Shown: positions 1-7,505 of the stretch, piece by piece | Layout of the letters: every line of letters begins with the position of its first letter | Position numbering within the stretch: position 1 is the first letter of the stretch | Assembly: GCA_020347565.1 (NCBI GenBank) | Contig: CP070732.1 | Coordinates: forward strand, 307,582-343,820 | Origin: Methanobacteriota archaeon | GTDB taxonomy: Archaea; Thermoplasmatota; Thermoplasmata; UBA10834 | Length of the DNA stretch: 36,239 nt | Reading direction: 5' to 3' | Translations under genes and position numbers: made by a program | Notes under the pieces: model-generated | The model's database searches: none | The model's input: only the letters and a program-made list of their open reading frames with translations | What the model was told of the DNA's origin: nothing

Positions 1-605
1 TGGATCTCCTTCTCGTCCATGAATGAGAATCCTTCCGGTGTGATGGTCGCCACGGACATGCCGTCGCCAGAGGCGGAGTCGCGCTTCATGGCTGCATGCA
101 GTGACCTTATTGCGAGGTCCACGCCATCGCTCGTCGAGAGGCCCTTGGTGTAGTGGTCCTCCAGCACGCCGTAGACGTACGGCGATCCGGAGCCAGTTGT
201 GACATACTCGTCAGGTATGGCGCCTCCGACCATATCCAGAGCGTACACGCAGCCCTCCTTGTCGACACCTCCCAGGATGAGCCCGACCCAGTACGGGTAG
301 AATCTGCTCCCGGCAAGTATGTTCGATGTCAGCGTGGCTGCCGACTTGACCGTCATGGGCTGTCCCCTCTTGAGCTTGTACAGCTCCACCTCGGCCGTTA
401 TGTACCTCGCGAGAGTCTGTGCGTCACCGACGACTCCCGCGACGGCCAGGCCGAGGTTGTCGTCTATCTTGAACAGCTTCTGCGTGGTCTTGTGAGCGAT
501 CAACGTCCCCATGGTCGCACGCATCTCGGTCGCCATCACGACGCCCTCCTTGCAGACCATGCCAATCGTGGTCGTACCCTTCTTTATCTCCTCGTCCGTT
601 GTCAT
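1..605 (-). CDS. psmB: Proteasome subunit beta (20S core), 3' end cut by window edge
   Basis: This is the catalytic beta subunit of the archaeal 20S proteasome, which degrades unfolded or PAN-delivered proteins in the cytoplasm. The minus-strand ATG at 605 begins a short propeptide ending KKG, followed by TTTIG, so the predicted autoprocessed N-terminal nucleophile is Thr10. Counting from that Thr, Glu17 and Lys33 of the active site are present. The GSGS segment (Ser129 region) and the RDSASGDGM stretch, both typical of the family, are also present. About 201 residues lie in the window and only the last few are missing. A TATA-like element (rc of 669-676) lies about 65 nt before the ATG, so a leader of about 40 nt is expected. 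Identification is firm; only the C-terminus cannot be checked. Confidence 0.97.
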   Translation of the reverse strand, partial: MTTDEEIKKGTTTIGMVCKEGVVMATEMRATMGTLIAHKTTQKLFKIDDNLGLAVAGVVGDAQTLARYITAEVELYKLKRGQPMTVKSAATLTSNILAGSRFYPYWVGLILGGVDKEGCVYALDMVGGAIPDEYVTTGSGSPYVYGVLEDHYTKGLSTSDGVDLAIRSLHAAMKRDSASGDGMSVATITPEGFSFMDEKEI

Positions 606-1107
606 GAAATGACACCATCGGCGAAAACCTGTGAGTTAAAAGACAAGGCCCAAGTATTACAGCGCCAGTATATAACTGTTTCCGATAGATACTGCGCTGC
701 TCAATAGGCTCTGGGCCTCACTCCTCTTTGGCTGGCAAGGATAGCGCGAGCTGTACTGTGTGATGACTGCTCAACGCGCTCAATCACGTTCAATGACCGT
801 CGACGCTGTGGGATTAGGTGCCACGGATATGACTGGCTAGATGACAGTCTTTCCCCACGTCGCCTGTGGCGTTCGCGAAGATAAAGTTTATTGCCAATGC
901 CCTTCAATGAAATACCCGAGATGGGTAGCCTGTAGGTCCCCTTCAAGTGTGCACGCTTGCCGATACCCGGCCATCGTGCTCCAAAGAGGTATGGAGAAGG
1001 GGCGTGGCGTCAGGAACTCGATTGCCTGCCCATCTCACCCCCCGCCAGGTTCAGGGCAAAGGTCATCTACGGGTTGACTGCTAACGGGTCGATAAAGGGA
1101 TGATACC
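606..1107. other. 500-nt intergenic region between psmB and the receiver gene
   Basis: I see no convincing protein gene here. The short open frames in it lack recognisable protein character and start signals. It holds the psmB promoter at its left end and an AT-rich TATA-like patch at about 881-893 (plus strand, ATAAAGTTTATTG). That patch would give the receiver gene a long leader of about 190 nt. It also holds a near-perfect 16-nt palindrome at 944-959. The sequence just before the receiver ATG (1090-1107) contains a weak GGGATGAT ribosome-binding-like stretch. Confidence 0.5.
666..678 (-). promoter_or_regulatory. TATA-like promoter of psmB
   Basis: The minus strand reads AGTTATATACTGG, a good archaeal TATA box in otherwise GC-rich DNA. 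It would place transcription start near 646, about 40 nt before the psmB ATG. Position and sequence are seen; promoter activity is inferred. Confidence 0.5.
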
Positions 1108-1464
1108 ATGAAGATTCTCGTTGTGGACGATTCCGAGGCGTTCCGAAAGGTCCTGGCCGAGTTCCTCGTTCGCGCTGGGTTTCACGAGATCGCCGAGGCC
1201 AGCAACTTCGAGCAAGCCGTGGAGGCGTTCAGGGCGTCGGACCCGAGATTCACCTTCGTAGACATGATTCTGCCAGGCAGGTCAGGCGTAGACCTCACCA
1301 AGGAGCTCCTGTGCATCAACCCCGGGGCTATCATCATAGCCATGAGCTCGATCATAAACAAGAAGCTGATACAGCAGAGTCTCGAGGCGGGCGCGAAGGA
1401 CTTCCTCCTCAAGCCCACGAACGAGATAGCCCTCAACTCCGTCCTGACTATGTGGAGTGATTAG
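1108..1464 (+). CDS. Stand-alone response regulator receiver (CheY-like)
   Basis: This is a 118-residue single-domain receiver, expected to accept a phosphoryl group from a histidine kinase and signal through a partner protein. The acidic pair Asp7-Asp8 follows the ILVVDDS strand. The phospho-acceptor is Asp52 in FVDMILPG, the switch Ser is in MSS at 79-81, and the conserved Lys is 102 in LLKP. All receiver active-site residues are therefore present and there is no output domain. The stop codon (TAG 1462-1464) directly abuts the ATG of the next gene, a DUF835 protein, so the two are almost certainly co-translated and probably work together. No histidine kinase is encoded nearby. The family is certain; the partner is inferred from gene order. 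Confidence 0.95.
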   Translation: MKILVVDDSEAFRKVLAEFLVRAGFHEIAEASNFEQAVEAFRASDPRFTFVDMILPGRSGVDLTKELLCINPGAIIIAMSSIINKKLIQQSLEAGAKDFLLKPTNEIALNSVLTMWSD

Positions 1465-2010
1465 ATGCGCTTTCTCCTGGGAAAGCGGAAGGAGCGGGAG
1501 AGCAGGAAGGAGCCGAGCCTCGGGATATCGCGCAAGTACGCCCTCATGCCTGGCAGGTCCTACGTCGTCGAGGAGTCGCCCCCTCACATGAGCCTCGACG
1601 CGTTCGTCAACCTCGTGACGACGAGCGAGGCCGAAGGCCAGAAGACCGCGGGCATCGTTGTGACGAGGCAACATCCTGACCTCCTGAGGGAGAAGTACGG
1701 GCTCGAGGAGACCCCGGTCTATTGGCTCGCCACGAGGGCCGGCGACATGGTGATGTCCCCCACGAACCTCGGGATACTGGCAAACATGCTCATCCGATTC
1801 GCCGAACAGACGCCGGACGGCGTCATACTCCTGGACGGCATCGAATACCTCGTCTCCAACAACGACTTCGGCAAGGTCCTGAAGATGGTCGACCAGGTGA
1901 ACGATCACGTGCTCCAGAGCGGCTGCAGGATGATCATACCTGTCGACCCGAGGGCCTTCGACTCGAAGCAGCTGGCCCTGCTCGAGAGGAACATGGACAA
2001 GCTGGCATGA
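1465..2010 (+). CDS. DUF835 domain protein, receiver-coupled
   Basis: This protein of 181 residues has a basic N-terminus (about 1-24) and then one DUF835 domain (about 30-180), a family of unknown function that I associate with Thermoplasmata and related archaea. Recognisable features are RSYVVEE at 31-37, VYWLAT near 85-90, a hydrophobic strand ending in Asp (GVILLDGIEYL, Asp124), the SNNDFGKVLK helix start, and a second strand MIIPVDPRAFD at 146-156. The strand-Asp plus second-strand arrangement resembles the core of KaiC/RecA-like folds without a Walker A motif; that comparison is mine and untested. It starts with zero spacing after the receiver gene, so it may be its output partner. Its 3' end is 4 nt from the convergent secretion gene. 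No transmembrane segment is seen. Confidence 0.88.
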   Translation: MRFLLGKRKERESRKEPSLGISRKYALMPGRSYVVEESPPHMSLDAFVNLVTTSEAEGQKTAGIVVTRQHPDLLREKYGLEETPVYWLATRAGDMVMSPTNLGILANMLIRFAEQTPDGVILLDGIEYLVSNNDFGKVLKMVDQVNDHVLQSGCRMIIPVDPRAFDSKQLALLERNMDKLA

Positions 2011-2014
2011 GGCG

Positions 2015-3760
2015 TCACGAGGCCACAGCGACGGTGGCTGAGTACACGAGCGATGATATGAGCACGCACGCGCCCACAGACTTCGCGAGCTCTCCCGGCG
2101 CCCTCCTGTCGCCAAAGCCCCACACGAAGTAGGCCACGACGGCGTTCGTCTCCGCAAGGAACAGGCCCAGTATGACGAAGAACTGACCGGATGGGACCGC
2201 GCCGCCTCTGCCCATCGACGCGAGCGAGAGGTATATCGCGTGGGTGATGCCGAGAACCATGGGTGCGAGCACGTGGGCGGTGATCCTCATCATCGAGACG
2301 GTTGGGCGCAGCCTCCGTCGAGTCGCGGCCTGGAGTTCGGACACCTCCTTCAGATAGCCAGAGAGGTCCATGGCGAGCACACCTGCCTGTGCCTCGTCCT
2401 TCGTCGCCGCCTCCGTGACCACCTCCAGCGCGCCGAGTGGAGCGCCGTCGGCATGCGCGAGCCTCCGGGTCCCACCCACGCCCAAGTGCGGGCGCGCGGC
2501 CGAGGAGGAACCCGACACAGCCGTCGCGGCCTTCGCGAACGCGGATTCGAAGTTCTCACCCTCGACCATCCGTGCTCCGGTGCCGAAGAGGAGGTCGCCC
2601 ACCGATTCGTCGTTTCGCGGCGGAGAGGCCGCGGAGACCCTAGCGCCGTAGATCGCGAGCGATGCGGCAGCAGGCACTGAGGCGGAGAGCATGACGGCCA
2701 TGTAGAGTTCCGCGCCGTGAAGCAGCGCCGAGGAGACCGCGAGCCCTCCGAGCGCGGCACCGCTCGCGAGAAGTGCGTGCCTCCACGCGGCGCGCGACTG
2801 CATGAAATCCAGGCAGATGGACGCTTGTTGGGCCAGCGGATGTCTCGAAAGCGCGTCTATCGCCACCAGCAGGCCGACGGCCGGGAACGCGACGTTCATG
2901 AGCAGCACCACGTGGCCGGTTGGCCGCGGCACGCCCGCAGGGCTCTCAAAGGAGCCCGCAGCGCTTCCGTCCCAGACGTCCCATGACAGGAGCGGCAGGA
3001 ACGACCCCACCATGAGCGGGAGTATGATCCCCACTCCGAAGAGTATCATGCTTGGGACCGAGAGCGACAGCGCATACTCCTCTATGCGTCTCCGGACACC
3101 GGCAACGATGGCCTTGCTGGCCCTGTCGAGCGCCCTGCGCTCGCCGGCCTCGGTCGCCTCACACGACGCGGTTATCATCGCCTGGATCGACGATTTGAGC
3201 TCAGGGCTTCGGTCCGACCACTTGTCGCCGAGGGCGTTCAATGCGCTCTCGAAGGTGGAGTGCCGTCCGGTCATGACGGACCAGATGGTGGCCCGCAGCT
3301 CGTGGGCGAACTCCGAGCTGCGCCTCGCCGCGAACGCGATGGCCTTCGGCAAGGACGGTTCGTGCCGAAGGCACATGATCATCAGCGTGATGCACTCGGT
3401 CGAGCTGCGCGTCACGCGCGACGCGTGACGCACGGCGACGGTCCTCGGATACGACAACACCGCCTCCCTGGCGATCATCGGGACGACGAGCAGCACGAAC
3501 GCCGTGGACGCAACGCCTTCTCCTGTGAGGCTGAGGAGGGCGAGGGCTACGGCGGGCGTCAGCGCGAGGAACGACATCAGCGCCGCAAGCCTGGCGGCGA
3601 TGGAGACCTGGTCCGCGGTGAGGTCGATGGAGGCCTGGGCCAGGCAGCGCGAGAGCGCCTCGTGCCGCCTGCCGCACGTAGGAGGGCTGGCGACGCGGGC
3701 ACGACGCATCGCCACCCATCTCGGCAGCCTCGTGTCGCACGCGCACAGGCGCGTGCACAT
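2015..3760 (-). CDS. Type II/IV secretion inner-membrane protein (GspF/TadC/FlaJ family)
   Basis: This is the polytopic platform protein that pairs with the secretion ATPase in archaeal pilus or secretion systems. It has about 581 residues from ATG 3760. Hydrophobic segments lie in the N-terminal third, again in mid-protein, and as a C-terminal group, separated by cytoplasmic helical regions. This is the duplicated T2SSF layout seen in archaeal TadC/FlaJ proteins. An open extension to an ATG at 3814 would overlap the ATPase by 41 nt. The ATG at 3760, 13 nt after the ATPase stop and behind a GAGCGG stretch, is preferred. It is co-transcribed with the upstream ATPase and ends 4 nt from the convergent DUF835 gene. 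Whether it builds a pilus, a secretion channel or another filament cannot be told. Confidence 0.85.
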   Translation of the reverse strand: MCTRLCACDTRLPRWVAMRRARVASPPTCGRRHEALSRCLAQASIDLTADQVSIAARLAALMSFLALTPAVALALLSLTGEGVASTAFVLLVVPMIAREAVLSYPRTVAVRHASRVTRSSTECITLMIMCLRHEPSLPKAIAFAARRSSEFAHELRATIWSVMTGRHSTFESALNALGDKWSDRSPELKSSIQAMITASCEATEAGERRALDRASKAIVAGVRRRIEEYALSLSVPSMILFGVGIILPLMVGSFLPLLSWDVWDGSAAGSFESPAGVPRPTGHVVLLMNVAFPAVGLLVAIDALSRHPLAQQASICLDFMQSRAAWRHALLASGAALGGLAVSSALLHGAELYMAVMLSASVPAAASLAIYGARVSAASPPRNDESVGDLLFGTGARMVEGENFESAFAKAATAVSGSSSAARPHLGVGGTRRLAHADGAPLGALEVVTEAATKDEAQAGVLAMDLSGYLKEVSELQAATRRRLRPTVSMMRITAHVLAPMVLGITHAIYLSLASMGRGGAVPSGQFFVILGLFLAETNAVVAYFVWGFGDRRAPGELAKSVGACVLISSLVYSATVAVAS

Positions 3761-3773
3761 CCGCTCGTAACGA

Positions 3774-5549
3774 CTACGCCCGCCCGCGCCTCTGCATCTC
3801 GAGCTGTGACTCATGCCAATCGACCCACTCCCTTAGACCCGCTTCCGGCGTCGCGGAGGCGAAGAGCCGCCTGGTGAGGACCTCGTTCGACCTCACACGC
3901 ATGTCGTCGGCCAGCCACCTGCGGTGCGATGAGCCCCGCCCAGCCGCGTCCGACGACACCTGGTCCGAGTGGGCCTTCGCCCTCACTATATCCATGAGTT
4001 CCTCCGGACTCCGTCCAAGCGCCTTGGATATTCCCGCGACGGTCCTGGACTCCTTGATGAAGTTCACCGTCGGCGTTGCGCACGGCCCCCCACCTTCCGA
4101 GTCAAACAGGCCTACGAGCTCGACTGAGGAGCCGCGGAGTCGCACCTCCGCGACCTCGACCACCTGCCTTCGGAACTGCGTTCCGTCGGGGGACCTCACA
4201 AGGCCTATGACGACGACTATATCCGTCGATGAGAACGCCCTCTCCGATACACCCAGGTCCTCCACCGCGCGGTCGAGGACGCCCGTGGCGGAGTTGCCGT
4301 GTATCGTGCCGAGCACGGACGACCCTGCGCTTCCCGCGCGCATGCTCTCGTACAACACGCGCGCCTCGTCGCTCCTGACCTCGCCTATGACGATCGCGCT
4401 CTCTCCCATCCGCAGGCCGACCCTCAGCGCGTTCCTCGCCGCGAGCGAGCGCCCCGAGGACCCGCCTGAGAACCGCAGCGTCTGGATATCGAACCCGAGC
4501 TCCTGCAGCCTCGTCACGGGTATCTCAGGTGTGTCCTCGATCAACAGGATCCTCTGCGACAGCGGGAACTCCAGCAGCAGCGACGACAGCAGCGTCGTCT
4601 TCCCCGCACCACGGCTGCCGGCGACAAGGACGGCCCTTCGGCCTATCGCGCAAGCCCACAGGAACCCCGCCAGAAGCGGCGAGAGCGAGCCGTTCGCCAC
4701 GAGCCTGGTCAGCGACCATGCCCTGTCCGTATGCCTCCTGATCGCGAGGGAAACGCCCTTCTCGCTCAGCGGGGGCGACACCATCGTGACACGCGAGCGC
4801 AGCTCGCCCATGTCCGCTTCCAGTACTGGCACTGCCTCCGAGAACGGCAGCCCTGTCGCGAACTTGACGCGGGACACGAACGATTGGAGGTCCCTCCGGC
4901 CGATTAACACGTTCGTCCGACACTTGCGTCTGACAGCGGGGAGGTGCTCCGTGCTCAGCACGACGTGGACAGGTACCTGGCCCGAGGGAGCGTCGACATA
5001 CACATCCTGCACGTTTTGGTCCCTGAGCACCGTCTCGAGTACGCCGTAGCCTGCGGTGTATCTGCAGAGTATGGCCGCGAGATCGTCTGCTTCCTTCTCG
5101 AGCTGTCGGCTGGTGCCTTCGGTGCGGCGGTCTGTCAACATTGAGAACACGACGTCCTTGGCCGACCTCCGCATGTGCGCCCTCATCGTCCTGAGCGACG
5201 CGATGTCCGCGCACGAGGGTACGGCACCCACGAGCGATTCCACCGCGTCGGCCAATAGGCAGAGGCGTGCTGGGTCCATTCGGTATTCAGGCGGGTCGAG
5301 GAGGTATATGCCGCGGCTGTCTCCAGGCGGTGAGAGGATCACGACCTTGACATCGTCGACTTCGTACTCTGCTACGACATCGGCATCGATGCGCGCGTCG
5401 GAGACAATCCAGGAAGATGCGAAGCAAGGCCTGATGTCCAGGGGTAGCTTGGACGTCGGTCCGCAGATGCGAGCCTGACGGCACGGGCCGCCGCCTGCGC
5501 TCTTACTATCGGTGTGCGCGCATATGCGTATGTCCCTGCAGAGCGGCAG
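3774..5549 (-). CDS. Type II/IV secretion ATPase (TadA/FlaI/VirB11-like), start unusual
   Basis: This cytoplasmic hexameric ATPase powers filament assembly or secretion. The Walker A (GSRGAGKTTLL, about 4590-4622), the acidic strand LLIEDTPE, the Walker B (IVIGEVRSDE, about 4365-4398) and the His box (GTIHGNS, about 4294-4315) are all intact. The first ATG/GTG/TTG in frame is GTG 5342. However, the frame is open for 69 more codons and reads like the conserved N-terminal strand of this family (AEYEVDDVKVV just before the GTG). The upstream limit is TGA 5550-5552, directly followed by CTG 5547-5549 with AAGGTG 6 nt ahead of it. I therefore place the start at that CTG (591 residues). The frame before the TGA (5550-6086) encodes the zinc-ribbon domain that homologues usually carry at their N-terminus. 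The gene may therefore be split, read through, or interrupted by a sequence error. Confidence 0.85.
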   Translation of the reverse strand: MPLCRDIRICAHTDSKSAGGGPCRQARICGPTSKLPLDIRPCFASSWIVSDARIDADVVAEYEVDDVKVVILSPPGDSRGIYLLDPPEYRMDPARLCLLADAVESLVGAVPSCADIASLRTMRAHMRRSAKDVVFSMLTDRRTEGTSRQLEKEADDLAAILCRYTAGYGVLETVLRDQNVQDVYVDAPSGQVPVHVVLSTEHLPAVRRKCRTNVLIGRRDLQSFVSRVKFATGLPFSEAVPVLEADMGELRSRVTMVSPPLSEKGVSLAIRRHTDRAWSLTRLVANGSLSPLLAGFLWACAIGRRAVLVAGSRGAGKTTLLSSLLLEFPLSQRILLIEDTPEIPVTRLQELGFDIQTLRFSGGSSGRSLAARNALRVGLRMGESAIVIGEVRSDEARVLYESMRAGSAGSSVLGTIHGNSATGVLDRAVEDLGVSERAFSSTDIVVVIGLVRSPDGTQFRRQVVEVAEVRLRGSSVELVGLFDSEGGGPCATPTVNFIKESRTVAGISKALGRSPEELMDIVRAKAHSDQVSSDAAGRGSSHRRWLADDMRVRSNEVLTRRLFASATPEAGLREWVDWHESQLEMQRRGRA

Positions 5550-6086
5550 TCACGGCACCTTCCACGAGTTCCGCCACTCGAGGATCGCATGGTGGATGCA
5601 CTCCGAAGCCCTGCCGCACCTCGTGACGGCGACGGAGCGTACGGCTCGGTCCAGTGCCTTGTCGGGGTCGACAACGAACCCGAGCGGGTCATCGAGGAAG
5701 GACCGGCGCAGCGCGCCCATGACCCAGGACATACTAGCATGGCATGTCTGACAGTGTTTGTCTGACAGCTCGCGCGGAACCAACAGACACCGGTTCAGGG
5801 CCTCCAGGCCGGAAGCCGCCTTCAGCGCGAGCGCGAGCGGCTCGTCCCGATAGCGCTTGTGCGTCTTGCGCTTGAGGATCAGCACGTTCGGCCTCGCGCC
5901 GATGCAGAGCACCTGGACGATGCCGCGCAGGCATCGGTTGTTCGCGAGGTCCTGAGGCCCGTGGCAGCCCTCGCACTCGACCTCGAGCCTGAGCTCGTCA
6001 TCGTCAACATACTCGTGTGGGCACTTCGCCTCCCTGCTCACAGCGGGAACCAGCTTCTTTCTGCCGCCCATCCTGGTTCTGGTCAT
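5550..6086 (-). CDS. Cysteine-rich N-terminal module of the secretion ATPase, separate ORF
   Basis: This 178-residue ORF starts at ATG 6086 (or ATG 6071) and ends at TGA 5550-5552, in the same frame as the downstream ATPase. It begins with a basic stretch, then a zinc-ribbon-like CPHEY...ECEGCHG pattern followed by an NNRCLRGIV helix. A second cysteine cluster CQTCHASM lies around residue 108. From memory, archaeal secretion ATPases of this type often start with such a C/CxxC module followed by a helical linker and then the P-loop domain. That makes this ORF the expected amino-terminal part of the neighbouring ATPase. The open frame continues upstream to 6458, but that part overlaps the divergent pseudopilin gene and looks non-coding. 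Role alone: unknown, possibly regulatory or membrane-platform binding. Confidence 0.7.
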   Translation of the reverse strand: MTRTRMGGRKKLVPAVSREAKCPHEYVDDDELRLEVECEGCHGPQDLANNRCLRGIVQVLCIGARPNVLILKRKTHKRYRDEPLALALKAASGLEALNRCLLVPRELSDKHCQTCHASMSWVMGALRRSFLDDPLGFVVDPDKALDRAVRSVAVTRCGRASECIHHAILEWRNSWKVP

Positions 6087-6186
6087 AGCGCCTTCCAGCA
6101 ACGGCGTCGGCCATCTACTATGCCAATCTCTGTAGCATACGTGTAGCGGGACCTGGCAACAGCTCCAAGATGACTCCCACGCTCTC

Positions 6187-6639
6187 ATGCGACGCGACAT
6201 CGCGGGCGTGGGTGGGTTCGTCGAGGACCTGCCTGTCCTTCTGTTCATACTGATGGGCACAGTCTCCGTCATCACAACGAGCGTCTGGGTGGCGGAAGGG
6301 CGCGAGAAGGCGAAGGCCCTCGCAGACGCTGACGAGGCAGCGAAGAGGCTTGTCGATGCGGTGCTGCTGCGGCTGTCGGGGGGAGAGGCGAACGGGGTCT
6401 CGATTGCAGGGCTGCGAAGCCTCAACGCGTCCCAGGTCAACGAGTTGTGCCCGAGCATCCTCAGCTGGCAGCTGTCGATATCGATTTTCCATCCTCGGCC
6501 CGAGGCTGTCGAACATGGGTGCGACGGCCCTGGTGTCGGCGCGAGCGGATCGGGTTACCACAACCGATTCGTCAACGCCTCCTACGACCGCGATGCAAGC
6601 GCTCTCGTGGAGGTGAGATGCGTTGTCTGGCTCTCATGA
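6187..6639 (+). CDS. Pseudopilin-like membrane protein (secretion locus)
   Basis: The protein has 150 residues with one N-terminal hydrophobic segment (about 17-36, DLPVLLFILMGTVSVITTSV). An alanine-rich helix (about 40-65) and a probable beta-rich extracytoplasmic part follow. The layout, a short N-terminus, a hydrophobic helix and then a coil, is that of archaeal pilin or TadE-like pseudopilin subunits. No clear class III prepilin peptidase site is visible, so processing is uncertain. It is transcribed away from the ATPase-platform operon, with a 100-nt divergent spacer, and overlaps the next pseudopilin-like gene by 17 nt. I do not recognise a named family. Function is inferred from topology and position. 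Confidence 0.72.
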   Translation: MRRDIAGVGGFVEDLPVLLFILMGTVSVITTSVWVAEGREKAKALADADEAAKRLVDAVLLRLSGGEANGVSIAGLRSLNASQVNELCPSILSWQLSISIFHPRPEAVEHGCDGPGVGASGSGYHNRFVNASYDRDASALVEVRCVVWLS

Positions 6640-7189
6640 CCGGAGCGCTGACGGGCAGCTCGCGCTGATGGACGCGTTGGTGTTCTTCGCCGTGGCGATG
6701 CTGATATGCAGCATCCAGATCGCGCGGCTCCACCGTGAGCTCAGCCATGAGGAAGCGCTCAGTGAGGTGGACGCGAGATACGACCCTCTCATGCTGCTGC
6801 ATGCGTTGCTGCGGACATCGATAGGATGCTCGCTCACCCTGGACACCGAGCCGGAGGTGGCCGTTCGACCACAGGCTAGGGTGGCCGATTGCCTCGCCAC
6901 CCAAGCGATCGGGCTGATGAGCGGGCAAGCGCCTTCCGCGTTCGAGGACATGAACGGGGTGATACTGGCGATTGCGTCTTCCGCCTGCGCGCCGCTCACA
7001 GCGCCGACGATATCCGTCAGCGTGATTGCCGATGGCGAACACGTCCTCCTGTTCCTGCTGGGAGGCGTTGCCGGTTCAGGAGGGGACAGGTATGCCGCCT
7101 CCATCGACCTCGTGACGCATGAGACTGGCAGAATCGTGGTGACGCTCGTCCTACATCCAGCCCTTCTTCCTGAAGCCCTTGGCGTCTGA
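6623..7189 (+). CDS. Second pseudopilin-like membrane protein, TTG start
   Basis: The 188-residue protein begins at TTG 6623. The start is decided by a strong ribosome binding site, GGAGGTGA at 6609-6616, 6 nt ahead of it. It overlaps the previous gene by 17 nt, so the two are translationally coupled. A charged N-terminus (about 1-11) is followed by a QLALMDALVFFAVAMLICSI segment that resembles an archaeal pilin-type hydrophobic helix. The remainder (about 35-188) is soluble and probably extracytoplasmic. Together with the preceding gene it probably forms the minor-pilin pair of the secretion locus. Its 3' end overlaps the convergent gene at 7151-7492 by 39 nt. No named family is recognised. 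Confidence 0.75.
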   Translation: MSGSHDRSADGQLALMDALVFFAVAMLICSIQIARLHRELSHEEALSEVDARYDPLMLLHALLRTSIGCSLTLDTEPEVAVRPQARVADCLATQAIGLMSGQAPSAFEDMNGVILAIASSACAPLTAPTISVSVIADGEHVLLFLLGGVAGSGGDRYAASIDLVTHETGRIVVTLVLHPALLPEALGV

Positions 7190-7492
7190 CTTGGTGGCCT
7201 TTATCCTCGCGCGTGCCCACCGCTCTCCGCGTGCCATCTCAACACCCTGGACAATGAATGTGGCTATGAGACCGACTATCCCCGCATACAGGAGAATCGG
7301 GTCGTCCGTCCTGGTGTACATGTAGATCACCGTGAACACGATGCCGATCAGCGCTATGAGCACAACCGACATGGCGGTCCTGGGGACGCGTATCTCCCGC
7401 GCATCCTGCCGGCATCTTGAGCACCATGCCCTAATCGAGTACCATGGCTTGACCCTCAGCTCCTTGCATTTCGGGCAGTAGATGAACTTCAC
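7151..7492 (-). CDS. Zinc-ribbon protein with two transmembrane helices
   Basis: This 113-residue protein has an N-terminal zinc ribbon (CPKC at 6-9 and CSRC at 24-27) and then two hydrophobic helices (about 41-59 and 66-82). It ends in a strongly basic C-terminal tail. Such ribbon-plus-two-helix proteins are common and poorly characterised in archaea; no specific function can be assigned. The ATG at 7492 lies about 25-30 nt from a TATA-like element that it shares with the divergent gene at 7574. The 3' end overlaps the convergent pseudopilin gene by 39 nt. Confidence 0.8.
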   Translation of the reverse strand: MKFIYCPKCKELRVKPWYSIRAWCSRCRQDAREIRVPRTAMSVVLIALIGIVFTVIYMYTRTDDPILLYAGIVGLIATFIVQGVEMARGERWARARIKATKSDAKGFRKKGWM

Positions 7493-7505
7493 GTTCGTCC
7501 CGATT

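Noticed and set aside
153..707. 184-codon plus-strand frame opposite psmB
   Set aside because: It is the antisense of a clearly conserved proteasome gene and has no family features; long shadow frames are common in this GC-rich DNA.
841..1077. 78-codon plus-strand frame upstream of the receiver gene
   Set aside because: No ribosome binding site, no recognisable motif, and composition unlike real genes here.
3761..3814. 18-codon N-terminal extension of TadC overlapping the ATPase
   Set aside because: It would overlap the ATPase C-terminus by 41 nt and is Arg/Ser-rich without similarity; ATG 3760 with normal spacing is more likely, though coupling through overlap cannot be excluded.
3874..5049. 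391-codon plus-strand frame opposite the secretion ATPase
   Set aside because: The minus strand has all ATPase motifs; the plus frame is low-complexity Ser/Pro/Arg sequence typical of antisense shadows.
5550..5552. Selenocysteine or other recoding of the TGA in the secretion ATPase
   Set aside because: The site is in a variable linker, no selenoprotein machinery or SECIS-like element is visible, and known archaeal selenoproteins are of other types; a split gene or sequence error is simpler.
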